Assembly: GCA_026394315.1 (NCBI GenBank)
Contig: JAPKYM010000328.1
Location: 1-12,566 of the forward strand
DNA length: 12,566 nucleotides
Source of the DNA: Candidatus Bathyarchaeota archaeon
GTDB taxonomy: Archaea; Thermoproteota; Bathyarchaeia; 40CM-2-53-6; RBG-13-38-9
Reading direction: 5' to 3'
The position numbers were made by a program, and so were the translations under genes. Every line of letters starts with the position of its first letter. Position 1 is the first letter of the stretch. Of the stretch, positions 1-7,441 are shown piece by piece. The notes beneath the pieces are model-generated. The model did no database searches and was not told the DNA's origin. It was given only the letters and a program-made list of their open reading frames with translations.

Positions 1-186
1 TACTATTTGACTCCAAAGCTCAGACAACATGTTAACCTCACCCTGGAAGGACGCTACACGAGCCTTGTCACGTTGAATTTCACCAAGCTCAAGCAGATAT
101 GCAGGCACAGCAAAGGCGGATTCTGCAAGAGAAAGAGGAGAAACTGCCGCTCACACACCTGCCCATACATAATCAGAGAAGAATAA
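1..186 (+). CDS. 3' end of an unrecognised gene with a basic, Cys-rich tail
   Basis: The first + frame is open from the window edge for 61 codons to a TAA at 184-186; no start is visible, so this is a C-terminal fragment. The first ~30 residues look strand-forming (HVNLTLEGRYTSLVTLNF) and the last ~30 are strongly basic with four Cys and two His (ICRHSKGGFCKRKRRNC, then SHTC). Codon choice (AAG, AGA/AGG, ATA, C-ending codons) resembles the neighbouring genes. The gene would be convergent with the KTN gene ending at 252, leaving a 65-bp gap with GCGCGC motifs. I do not recognise a family, and the Cys/His spacing is not a standard zinc finger I can name. The exactly complementary minus frame is also open over 1-150, so the coding strand is not certain. 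Confidence 0.45.
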   Translation, partial: YYLTPKLRQHVNLTLEGRYTSLVTLNFTKLKQICRHSKGGFCKRKRRNCRSHTCPYIIREE

Positions 187-217
187 AAGCCATTAAACAC
201 CAATATTGCAAGAGGCT

Positions 218-251
218 CGCGCGCTTCTCGAAGGCATCTTGACGCGCGCGC
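218..251. terminator. GCGCGC hairpin between convergent 3' ends
   Basis: CGCGCGC at 218-224 can pair with GCGCGCG at 244-250 (7 bp, 19-nt loop). The right arm directly abuts the stop codon of the minus-strand KTN gene (TGA at 254-252) and the left arm begins 32 nt after the + strand TAA. A 3'-end processing or bidirectional termination role is inferred from position only; there is no T-run as in a classical intrinsic terminator. Confidence 0.35.
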
Positions 252-662
252 TCAGCTGCCTCGGACTGCTTGCATAATAGCATCCACTAGGAGAACATCT
301 TGGTTGAAGGCGTAATCAACCCCAGATTGCTTATCAAAGAGCCATTCATGCTTAGGATCATTTACTCGCGCCACGATACGCGGTACGCGGAATTCATTCT
401 TCGCTAGCATGGCTATCGAAAGATTCTTTTCATCGGTTCCTGTCAGGACCGCTAGGACATCTGCTTTTTCTATCCTCGCCCTCCTCATGGTCTCGAGTCT
501 GGAGCCATCACCCATAACTGTCAACACAGATGGAACTTTCTTCGTCAGATCTTCTAACGCATCTGAATTGATATCAATAACGGTGACCTTGTGTCCCTCC
601 GAGGTGAGTCTGCTAGACAAGTAGGCTCCTGCCCCACCGCTACCAACAACAACGACAAACAT
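252..662 (-). CDS. KTN/RCK domain protein without a C-terminal RCK_C domain (TrkA-N)
   Basis: A 136-residue single Rossmann-fold regulator of K+ transport type (TrkA-N/KTN). The NAD/ATP-binding loop is GSGGAG at residues 7-12, right after the first strand, and the ribose-binding acid is D30 at the end of strand 2 (VTVID). GDG at 51-53 and the motif ARVNDP at 98-103 are typical of the fold. In Trk/Ktr systems such proteins sit on the cytoplasmic face of a channel and gate it in response to NAD(H), ATP or c-di-AMP. This one stops at the end of the KTN fold and lacks the RCK_C ligand domain that the next protein has. The ATG has a GGGAG ~10 nt upstream. It is the last gene of the operon, 14 bp after the larger KTN gene, suggesting the two form a heteromer. 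Naming it trkA would imply a partner channel that is not seen here. Confidence 0.88.
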   Translation of the reverse strand: MFVVVVGSGGAGAYLSSRLTSEGHKVTVIDINSDALEDLTKKVPSVLTVMGDGSRLETMRRARIEKADVLAVLTGTDEKNLSIAMLAKNEFRVPRIVARVNDPKHEWLFDKQSGVDYAFNQDVLLVDAIMQAVRGS

Positions 663-676
663 CTTTGCATTACTCC

Positions 677-1324
677 CTAATGGCTGAGAAGCTCCTCAAC
701 CCTATTCATGGCTGTAGTTGAGACTGCTAGAGTAAGAAAATCATTCTCCTGAAAGATCATGCCCAGGTATGGTATGAGCGCTTCTCCTTGTCTTGTGATC
801 GCGACAGTCATAACTTGGCTTGGGACGTTTATTGACTCCACCGGTCTCCCCACCAACCCAGGGGGTACTGCCAACTCAATAATCTGGACCTCTCCATTCC
901 CAATCGTCAGCTTAGAGTAAAGTTCGGGGTGGACCAGTACATCTTTTATGAAGTTTGCTCCCCACTCGATGGGTGAGATTATTGATATTCCTAGCTTTCT
1001 GTAAACCTCAGCACTAGAAGGATCAAAAACTCTTATTGCCAGTTTAGGCACACGGAATTTGTTTCTCGCGATTATTGCCAAAGTAGCATTGAGGGTGTCA
1101 CTATTGGTCACTGAGGCCAAGGCGTCGGCGTCCTGTATCCCTGCCTGCATAAGTATATCCCTATCAAGTACGTCCCCCTCGATCCGTGTACCTTTGAAAT
1201 TGGGGCTTAAACGTGAGAAGGATTCAGGGTCCTTATCGATGACTGCCACTGTATGGCCTTCGGTATTAAGAAGCTCAGCCAGATACGAACCGACCCTTCC
1301 ACATCCGACTACAATGACATTCAC
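677..1324 (-). CDS. KTN/RCK protein with RCK_C domain (TrkA-like)
   Basis: A TrkA-family regulator with one KTN domain and one RCK_C domain. Counted from an upstream GTG at 1336, GCGRVG lies at 11-16, the acidic residue is D34 (VAVID), GDV is at 54-56, IRVFDP at 101-106, and an RCK_C/TrkA-C domain spans about 145-215 (QIIELAVPPGLVGRPV, then ENDFLTLAV). I chose the GTG at 1324 rather than 1336: an AGGTGA lies 8 nt before it, and the product then starts MNVIVVGCGRVG, the usual KTN beginning with only a few residues before strand 1. The 1336 GTG would overlap the ATPase TGA (GTGA) and cannot be excluded. The gene directly follows the P-type ATPase, so translational coupling is likely. The family is cytosolic and oligomeric and binds NAD(H)/ATP through KTN and a further ligand through RCK_C. 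E. coli TrkA carries two such KTN-RCK_C units in one chain; here one and a half units are on two genes. Confidence 0.9.
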   Translation of the reverse strand: MNVIVVGCGRVGSYLAELLNTEGHTVAVIDKDPESFSRLSPNFKGTRIEGDVLDRDILMQAGIQDADALASVTNSDTLNATLAIIARNKFRVPKLAIRVFDPSSAEVYRKLGISIISPIEWGANFIKDVLVHPELYSKLTIGNGEVQIIELAVPPGLVGRPVESINVPSQVMTVAITRQGEALIPYLGMIFQENDFLTLAVSTTAMNRVEELLSH

Positions 1325-1332
1325 TAAAGATC

Positions 1333-4131
1333 TCACCTATTCGGGCCTCGGGTCCTCCTGTCTAGACGCCTTACTAATAATTTCCTCACTTCATCAGCTA
1401 AAAGTATTGTTGGTGCGAAGATGAGCGGGAAGAGCCAATGTTCAGGCAGCAACGGAGCTGTACCAAAGACTGGCTGAAGGATCGGAGTATATACCAATGC
1501 CAAAATGACAGTCAATTCAAAGGCAAGTCCCATAGGTAGTAGTGGATTAATTCTTAGGCTTCTTCTGAAGCTCGACGATCTCTCCGTCCTGCAGGCGAAG
1601 ACATTTCCGACTTGGGACATGACTATGCCGACAAGGGTCATGGTTGTAGCCATGGCGTAGACAACCGTTCCTGGCTGTGCGAGAGAGTCCGCCCCGTATC
1701 CGTTGATGAAGTTCATCCAGAAGTAGCTTGCCATAGCTGCAATTGACTCAATTCCGCCAAGGAACAATAATGAATGTGCGAGAAATGCGCCACTCAATAT
1801 GCCTTTTTTACGCTGTCGCGGAGGGAATTTCATGACGTCCTCCTCTGGAGGTTCAGCCCCCAAGGCTAGGGCAGGCAGCATGTCTGTTCCCAGGTCAACA
1901 GACAGGATCTGCATTACAGTAAGTGGTAAGGGTACCCTTGCCAAGACATAGAACATGAACGGGACCGCCTCAGGTACGTTGCTCGCGAAGATGTATTTTG
2001 TGAATTTCTTTATGTTGTTGTAAACAGCCCGTCCCTCTTCCACAGCGTTGACTATAGATGCGAAATTGTCATCGGTAATGATCATGTCCGCTGCTTCTTT
2101 GGCGACATCTGTTCCAGAAATTCCCATAGCCACACCAATGTCCGCTCTCTTGAGAGCCGGGGCATCATTCACTCCGTCGCCAGTCATGGCAACGACATGG
2201 TTCAATGTTTGGAGGCCGAGGACGACTTTCAGTTTGTGCTCAGGAGTGATTCGCGCGAAGATAATGTTCTCTTCTTGGAGGGTCTTCTGGAGTGTTTCGT
2301 CTGAAAGTGAATTGATATCTTCACCAGTAATTATTCGGGCTCGTCCGCTTATTATGCCGAGTCTTCTCGCAATGAACTCAGCTGTCAGGCCATAGTCGCC
2401 TGTAAGCATTAGGACACGGATGCCTGCCTGCTTGCACTTACGTATGGCTTCCTCAACCTCGGGGCGAGGCGGGTCCATCATCGCAGTTAATCCAAGAAAT
2501 GTCATCGCAGTCTCTACGGACTCAGCCGCCATTTTCTCAGGGATTCCTGTTAAGTCTCTGTAGGCAATTCCCAGAACCCTGAGGCCTTCTCTTGCGTAGT
2601 TGTCAATCTGACTTCTTATTGCCATACGATCTGAATCTTGAATTGACAGTGCCTTGCCTTCCATGACAATCGTGTCGCACAGATCGAGCAGTTCTGCCGG
2701 TGCCCCTTTCACATAGGCTCTGAGCTCAGACGGCTGATCGATCGACCGGCTATTGTCACCATGTCTGACTATGACACTCATTCTTTTTCTCTTAGAGTCG
2801 AATGGAAGCAGGGCCCCTCTTACTTCTTGATGGGAATATGTCAAGCCTGCTTTGAGGGCCGCCACCAGTAGTGCACCTTCCGTGGGATCGCCCAGGATGC
2901 TCCATCCTCTTTGTTGATCGGTTGGCGCTATAAGACGGGAGTTGTTGCAGGTCATCGCGGCAGTCAGTAGCAGCTGGAGATCAGGATGATCGCCAGCGTG
3001 TTCCTCTCCAAGACCTGAGGAGAAGGTTCCCTGCGGGTAATAGCCTGCACCAGTGACCTTGATGTCACGACCTCCAACCCATATTCGAGTGACAGTCATT
3101 GCATTGCAGGTCAAGGTGCCTGTCTTGTCAGTGCAGATTACCGTAGTGCAGCCTAGCGTCTCAACACTTGAGAGCTTCTTTATCACCGCTCGCCGTTTGG
3201 CCATCCTCTGCATCGACATTGCCAGCGATAGGGTGACTGTTGGAAGTAATCCTTCTGGAACAAAGGCTACGATCATCCCTATTGCAAACAGGAAACTCTC
3301 GGCTGCAGCAAGGCCAAGGGATAGAGCCGCCAAGAAAACGATTGCACCTACCAGAATCGCGACGAATGTCACTATGAGAGTCAGTCTTCTGAGCTCCTTC
3401 TGGAGCGGGCTCTGCTCCTCTTGGATAGTCTCAGTCAGATGAGCAATTCTACCAAATTGCATGTTCATACCTGTTGCAAAGATCACGGAGACTCCTGACC
3501 CTGAGGCAACGTTGGTTCCACCGAAGATCATATTCGGCAGTTCGTAAGGGGTCTTGTGTGCCTTCGCTGCGATAGGTTGTGAAGTCTTGGGTACAGGTCT
3601 AGACTCGCCAGTTAGTGTGGACTCATCTGTCAATATCTCAAAATTCTTTATGACCCTGCCGTCGGCGGGGATCCTGTCGCCCTCAGATAGAACAATCACG
3701 TCTCCCGGAACTATGTCCTTGGCAGGGATCTGTTTCTCAGTTCCGCCACGAATAACTCGGGCGTATTGAGGAATGAGTTTCTTCAGCTCCTTTGTTGTCT
3801 TTTCTGCTCTGTATTCCTGCCAGAAGCTGAAGACCGCATTTATCATTATGACGCCAACTACTGCGACGGCAAGCTGAGGCATGGCGCCAATGTAAGCCAT
3901 AACGGATGCTGACCATAACAGGAGCGCCATAGGATGTGTTAGATTGACTGCAAATCTCTGGGTGAGGGGCTTGCCTCTAACCTCTCTAATCTCGTTGGCG
4001 CCGTAACGTGTCAGTCTCGAGAAGGCCTCATTGTCACTGAGACCATCAGACTGTGTATTAAGAGCCTCCAAGACTTTCTCTGCGGATCTCGAATAATATG
4101 CTTCCAGATCAATGCTATCTGTCTTGGACAA
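1333..4131 (-). CDS. P-type cation ATPase, Na+/K+-ATPase-like (P2C) subclass
   Basis: A full-length 932-residue P2-type ion pump. Visible parts in order: N-terminal cation-ATPase domain (about 10-75), M1-M2 (65-102), actuator domain with TGES at 174-177, M3-M4 (252-305) with PEGLLPTVT at 292-300, phosphorylation site CTDKTGTLT with D335, nucleotide-binding KGAP at 475-478, DPPR at 553-556, TGD at 577-579, hinge TGDGVND at 650-656, then six C-terminal membrane segments. The M4 motif PEGLL, SNVPE with E721 in M5, and SVDLGTDMLP with D746 and D750 in M6 resemble Na+/K+- and H+/K+-ATPases rather than SERCA (PEGLPAVVT). Q840..CRT near M8 is also P2C-like. It probably exports Na+ (or H+) and may import K+, but transport specificity is inferred. 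No beta subunit is visible. Start is TTG with AGGT 8 nt upstream. It is the first gene of the operon with two KTN proteins; an alternative name would be a Ca2+-type P-ATPase. Confidence 0.95.
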   Translation of the reverse strand: MSKTDSIDLEAYYSRSAEKVLEALNTQSDGLSDNEAFSRLTRYGANEIREVRGKPLTQRFAVNLTHPMALLLWSASVMAYIGAMPQLAVAVVGVIMINAVFSFWQEYRAEKTTKELKKLIPQYARVIRGGTEKQIPAKDIVPGDVIVLSEGDRIPADGRVIKNFEILTDESTLTGESRPVPKTSQPIAAKAHKTPYELPNMIFGGTNVASGSGVSVIFATGMNMQFGRIAHLTETIQEEQSPLQKELRRLTLIVTFVAILVGAIVFLAALSLGLAAAESFLFAIGMIVAFVPEGLLPTVTLSLAMSMQRMAKRRAVIKKLSSVETLGCTTVICTDKTGTLTCNAMTVTRIWVGGRDIKVTGAGYYPQGTFSSGLGEEHAGDHPDLQLLLTAAMTCNNSRLIAPTDQQRGWSILGDPTEGALLVAALKAGLTYSHQEVRGALLPFDSKRKRMSVIVRHGDNSRSIDQPSELRAYVKGAPAELLDLCDTIVMEGKALSIQDSDRMAIRSQIDNYAREGLRVLGIAYRDLTGIPEKMAAESVETAMTFLGLTAMMDPPRPEVEEAIRKCKQAGIRVLMLTGDYGLTAEFIARRLGIISGRARIITGEDINSLSDETLQKTLQEENIIFARITPEHKLKVVLGLQTLNHVVAMTGDGVNDAPALKRADIGVAMGISGTDVAKEAADMIITDDNFASIVNAVEEGRAVYNNIKKFTKYIFASNVPEAVPFMFYVLARVPLPLTVMQILSVDLGTDMLPALALGAEPPEEDVMKFPPRQRKKGILSGAFLAHSLLFLGGIESIAAMASYFWMNFINGYGADSLAQPGTVVYAMATTMTLVGIVMSQVGNVFACRTERSSSFRRSLRINPLLPMGLAFELTVILALVYTPILQPVFGTAPLLPEHWLFPLIFAPTILLADEVRKLLVRRLDRRTRGPNR

Positions 4132-4334
4132 TTCGTAGGACCTTGAATGAGCTTTCTATCCGAGAGAGAGGTGATTAATGAACCTTTTAGAGCACGCTAC
4201 CTATAGTCAATTCTCTGAAGTGCTGGATGCTGCTCGGTCAATATGCTCCAATTCTGTTATGATATCACATGCTGGGACAAGATAAATAGGCAGTCAGCGA
4301 CTACTCCTGCCAATACTCTGAGGTAAATCCAATA
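4132..4334. promoter_or_regulatory. Divergent promoter region between the ATPase operon and the ABC operon
   Basis: A 203-bp divergent intergenic region. For the + operon, GATAAATA at 4281-4288 lies about 50 nt before the TTG start; an archaeal start site ~25 nt downstream would give a ~25-nt leader containing GAGGT at 4320-4324, 10 nt before the TTG. For the minus operon the ribosome site AAGGT lies 8 nt before the TTG at 4131; a TATA-like CTAAAAGG near 4183-4190 is a weak candidate. A 12-bp perfect palindrome (TCCAATATTGGA, 4328-4339) covers the ABC start codon. I see no riboswitch. Confidence 0.35.
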
Positions 4335-5306
4335 TTGGAGCACGCCATAGAGACATTTAACCTCACAAAGCAGTTCAAAGATCTAACCGCAGTCGATCAT
4401 CTCAACTTTAAGATCAAGAAGGGTGAGATCTTCGGTCTGCTAGGCCCTAATGGTGCAGGAAAGACAACCACCATCTCAATGCTCTGCACAATTCTCAGGC
4501 CGACTGAAGGTACAGCAACCGTCAACGGTTACGATATATTAAAGGAATCCGGAGAAGTCAGGAAGTCAATCGGCATAGTATTCCAAGAACCCAGCGTAGA
4601 TGACATCCTTACCGGCAGAGAGAATCTTCAACTTCACGCGATGTGGTACGGAGTGCCAAAGGAAACACGAAAACAAAGAATAGATGAGGTTCTAAAGCTG
4701 GTCGGCCTTGAATCCAGACAGCACAGTCTGGTGAAGACCTACTCTGGAGGTATGAGACGACGTCTTGAACTCGCACGCGGCTTGCTGCATTTGCCCAAGG
4801 TACTATTCCTGGATGAACCAACACTTGGACTGGATCCCCAGACCCGCGAACACATATGGGAATACATCGAACGCATGTCCAAAGAGAAGGATATGACGAT
4901 TGTCTTGACCACGCATTACATGGAGGAAGCAGACAGGCTTTGCGACCGGATAGCCATAATCGACCAAGGCAGGATAGTGGTCATGGACACGCCTGAAGTG
5001 CTGAAGGGAAGTGTCGGTGGAGACATAATCTGCCTGAAGACGGCTGTTACCGATACTGAGCGGTTCAGGAAGATCACCAGTGTCAGCAATATCGAGGTGG
5101 AAGATGGCTATATTGTGCTTACAGTAGGAAATGCAGGTGAACACCTCCAGGAAATCCTTAATCTAGCTGGAAAGGTCGAAAGCGTTCAAATAAGGCCTGC
5201 GAGTTTGGATGATGCTTTCATCAGCTACACTGGAAAGGAGATCCGGCCTGATTCAGGCGAAGGCGGTATCGCCCAAAGAATAGTCCGGGAGAAAACCCTG
5301 AGATGA
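4335..5306 (+). CDS. ABC transporter ATP-binding protein, DrrA/CcmA-like
   Basis: A 323-residue nucleotide-binding subunit of an ABC-2 exporter. Walker A is GPNGAGKTT from residue 37 (K43), the Q-loop glutamine is in VFQEP (Q84), the signature is YSGGM at 136-140, Walker B is VLFLDEP at 156-162 with catalytic E161, and the switch histidine is H194 in TTHYMEEADRL. The C-terminal ~100 residues, including RPASLDDAFISYTGKEIR (287-304), are the extension typical of daunorubicin-resistance (DrrA) type ATPases. It powers transport by the membrane partner encoded next, with which it overlaps by ATGA. The start is a TTG with GAGGT 10 nt upstream. Drug, lipid or glycolipid export are all known for this family and the substrate cannot be read from sequence. 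Confidence 0.95.
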   Translation: MEHAIETFNLTKQFKDLTAVDHLNFKIKKGEIFGLLGPNGAGKTTTISMLCTILRPTEGTATVNGYDILKESGEVRKSIGIVFQEPSVDDILTGRENLQLHAMWYGVPKETRKQRIDEVLKLVGLESRQHSLVKTYSGGMRRRLELARGLLHLPKVLFLDEPTLGLDPQTREHIWEYIERMSKEKDMTIVLTTHYMEEADRLCDRIAIIDQGRIVVMDTPEVLKGSVGGDIICLKTAVTDTERFRKITSVSNIEVEDGYIVLTVGNAGEHLQEILNLAGKVESVQIRPASLDDAFISYTGKEIRPDSGEGGIAQRIVREKTLR

Positions 5307-6055
5307 ATGAAGCTGAGGCAATATACGCTCTATGGTACAGGGAGTTCAAAGTCTTTACTCGTGAGAAATCGCGAGTAGTTACATCAGTCTTTACTCCTCT
5401 ACTTTGGATATTCGTGTTTGGCGGCGGGCTGGGCTCCACCATAGATATCGAAGGAATAAACTACCAAGTTTTCATATATCCGGGAGTCCTCGCAATGAGC
5501 GTTCTATTCTCTTCGGTTTTCTATGGGGTCTACATCATATGGGATAGAAAGATCGACATACTCAAGGAGGTTCTTGTCGCGCCTCTCTCGAGGACATCTA
5601 TCTTTGTGGGTAAGGTTCTCGGCGGATGTACTGACTCGATGATCCAAGCCTTCCTCATGCTCATGATAAGCTTCACTGTCGGAGTCTACCTCACGCCTTA
5701 TGCCTTTCTTATGGCTGTTCTGGTGCTTTTTCTTCTCTCTCTCAGCCTAGTTAGTGCTGGGCTGATTATTGGGTCGGTCATGGAGAGCCCAGAAGGATTT
5801 AACATGATTATCAGCTTCCTTGTCTTTCCACTCTTCTTCTTCAGTGGTGCACTTTATCCATTGAACAATCTCCCGCCTTGGCTTGCGGCAATAACGTATA
5901 TTGACCCCGTGACATATGGTGTAGACGCCCTCAGAACAGTTACAATAGGAGTGTCGCGATTTCCGATCTATCTGGATCTATCTGTCTTGGCTGGTTTTGC
6001 CTTAGTGATGTTCACGGTTGGGACGATAGCTTTCGAGCGCATGAACGTTCTATAG
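5303..6055 (+). CDS. ABC-2 type permease, DrrB-like
   Basis: A 250-residue integral membrane protein with six hydrophobic segments (about 26-46, 56-80, 101-126, 133-158, 166-186, 224-245) and the ABC-2 landmarks: an N-terminal amphipathic stretch (ALWYREFKVFTREKSR), EVLVAPLSRTSIFVGKVLGG (89-108, the coupling region after segment 2), FFFSGALYPLNNLPPWL (178-193) and YIDPVTYGVDALR (199-211). It is the membrane half of the exporter whose ATPase precedes it; the ATGA overlap implies translational coupling and a 1:1 complex, most likely a dimer of each. The substrate is unknown. The stop lies 63 bp before the lipoate ligase start, so read-through transcription into that gene is possible. Confidence 0.93.
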   Translation: MNEAEAIYALWYREFKVFTREKSRVVTSVFTPLLWIFVFGGGLGSTIDIEGINYQVFIYPGVLAMSVLFSSVFYGVYIIWDRKIDILKEVLVAPLSRTSIFVGKVLGGCTDSMIQAFLMLMISFTVGVYLTPYAFLMAVLVLFLLSLSLVSAGLIIGSVMESPEGFNMIISFLVFPLFFFSGALYPLNNLPPWLAAITYIDPVTYGVDALRTVTIGVSRFPIYLDLSVLAGFALVMFTVGTIAFERMNVL

Positions 6056-6118
6056 AGAATGCCATTATCGTTCAATTCGAATCTCTTTGTATCCAAATTC
6101 AAAGGAGTCTGAAGATCG

Positions 6119-7225
6119 TTGGTCGCTACATGGCGTCTCCTAGACCTCGGTGAGCTGCCGCCCATATCCACCCAAGCAGTATATCATGCCGTGGGCATTG
6201 CTGTTGATCAAGGTCTGGCCGAGAATACGATCATATTCTGCAGCCCGAGCAGTCCACTCGTATGCCTAGGGTATCACCAGGAGCCAGGGATTGAAGTCGA
6301 AGTGGAATATTGCAGACAGAAGCAACTTCCAATTGTGAGGAGAATCTTGGGGGGAGGAGCAGTCTATCTAGATGGAGATCAGCTGTTCTATCAGATAGTG
6401 GTCTCCAAATCCGAACCAGAAGTCCCGGCTAGTATGCAAGAGATCTTCCGAGAATTCTTGAAAGCGCCAGTCAAGACCTATAATGACATTGGTATACCTG
6501 CTAGCTACCGGCCCCTCAACGACATAGAGGTTAAGGGAAGAAAAATTAGCGGAAACGGCGCAACTGAGATCGGCAGATCTGCTGTTCTAACGGGCAACAT
6601 AATCTTTGACTTCAACTTTGATGAGATGACGAGGATACTGAAAGTCCCCAGCGAAAAATTCAGAGACAAAGTGGCAAAGACGCTCAGAGAGAGACTGACC
6701 ACCATAAAGAATGAACTTGGTAGTGTCCCAAGCAGAGATAGTGTAAAAGATCTGTTGAGAAGAAATTACGAAACTAGCCTCAACGTGAAACTCGTCAGTG
6801 ACGAACTTGCGCCAAGAGAGAAGGAGCTTATTGCGTCACTCCAAGAAGAATACAGATCCCACGAATGGCTATATTCGATAGAGAATCAGCACGAAGGCAT
6901 CATCCAGAAGCGGCGTCTCAAACTATCGGGAAGAGCCTACATCGGTGAGGCGGTACACAAGACCGGAGGAGGCTTACTTAGGGTTCTCGTTGAGACGTTG
7001 GACGACAGAATAGTGGACATTATGATTAGCGGAGATTTCTCCTTGGTTCCTATGGATTGTCTAAAAACATTGGAAAGCGAGCTTAGAGGTGTCGAGGCGT
7101 CAAGAGAAGCCCTAATCGATCGTGTCAAAGATTTCTATAGTAACCACAGAGTCGAATCACCGGGAATGAATCATGAAGATCTTGCTGACGCAATAATTCT
7201 AGCTTCAACTCAAAGCCGAGGCTGA
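6119..7225 (+). CDS. lplA: Lipoate-protein ligase A family protein with fused C-terminal accessory domain
   Basis: A 368-residue member of the biotin/lipoate ligase (BPL/LplA) fold. Diagnostic motifs are RRILGGGAVYLD at 74-85, the cofactor-binding loop, and NDIEVKGRKISGNG at 134-147 with K142 as the lipoyl-AMP-binding lysine. These proteins activate lipoate (or octanoate) and attach it to a lysine of H-protein or 2-oxoacid dehydrogenase E2. Residues ~248-345 (EWLYSIEN, then KLSGRAYIGEAVHKTGGGLLRVLVE) resemble the C-terminal accessory domain that some archaea, such as Thermoplasma, encode separately as LplB; here both are in one chain, so it may be a complete ligase. An octanoyltransferase role cannot be excluded. 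The start is TTG with GGAG 11 nt upstream. No lipoyl-domain protein is in the window. The stop is immediately followed by the inverted-repeat element. Confidence 0.9.
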   Translation: MVATWRLLDLGELPPISTQAVYHAVGIAVDQGLAENTIIFCSPSSPLVCLGYHQEPGIEVEVEYCRQKQLPIVRRILGGGAVYLDGDQLFYQIVVSKSEPEVPASMQEIFREFLKAPVKTYNDIGIPASYRPLNDIEVKGRKISGNGATEIGRSAVLTGNIIFDFNFDEMTRILKVPSEKFRDKVAKTLRERLTTIKNELGSVPSRDSVKDLLRRNYETSLNVKLVSDELAPREKELIASLQEEYRSHEWLYSIENQHEGIIQKRRLKLSGRAYIGEAVHKTGGGLLRVLVETLDDRIVDIMISGDFSLVPMDCLKTLESELRGVEASREALIDRVKDFYSNHRVESPGMNHEDLADAIILASTQSRG

Positions 7226-7226
7226 G

Positions 7227-7441
7227 TAGCGCGCAGGGTTGTCCCGATATTAGCATTCTTGTGCCATTTTCTCATGTATTGGCTATATGTGGTGCCAGAA
7301 TATTTCTTGACCAATAGACTCAATTTTCAGCTCATTCAATGCAGAATAACTGAAATAGAGTATTTCTAATTCTGCTTCTTACTCATCAGCCTATACATGT
7401 CCGTGTTAAGCCACCGAATATCGGGACAAGGCCGCGCGCTA
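7227..7441. repeat. 215-bp nested inverted-repeat element between convergent genes (MITE-like or structured RNA)
   Basis: The ends are inverted repeats: 7227-7251 and 7417-7441 match at 22 of 25 positions, with TAGCGCGC outermost and a perfect 13-bp core TTGTCCCGATATT inside. A second inverted pair lies further in, CATGTATTGGCT at 7273-7284 against AGCCTATACATG at 7388-7399 (11 of 12), and a third forms a hairpin at 7341-7375. The arms abut both gene ends: the left starts 1 nt after the ligase stop and the right contains the stop codon of the minus-strand HTH gene. The interior is AT-rich with no ORF. It could be a small non-autonomous mobile element, a bidirectional terminator, or an RNA; no flanking target duplication is obvious. 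Confidence 0.65.
7341..7375. other. Central hairpin of the inverted-repeat element
   Basis: GCAGAAT (7341-7347) pairs with ATTCTGC (7369-7375), and GAAATA (7352-7357) with TATTTC (7361-7366), leaving a GAG loop and a small asymmetric internal loop. It sits inside the outer inverted repeats, so the entire 215 bp could fold as one long interrupted stem, or only this part if transcribed. Confidence 0.5.

Noticed and set aside
1..150. Minus-strand open frame (VPAYLLELGEIQRDKARVA and onwards)
   Set aside because: It has no ATG and no ribosome site (first possible start is a GTG at 108), and it is the exact codon complement of the + frame, which ends in a proper stop and has more typical codon use. 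Kept only as an alternative.
3053..3442. 129-residue + strand frame inside the ATPase gene
   Set aside because: It lies opposite the strongly conserved M3-M4 and phosphorylation-site coding region of the ATPase; it is a shadow of that frame.
6056..6118. Hairpin CTTTG/CAAAG between the permease and lipoate ligase genes
   Set aside because: Only 5 bp with an AT-rich loop; expected by chance and no T-run follows.
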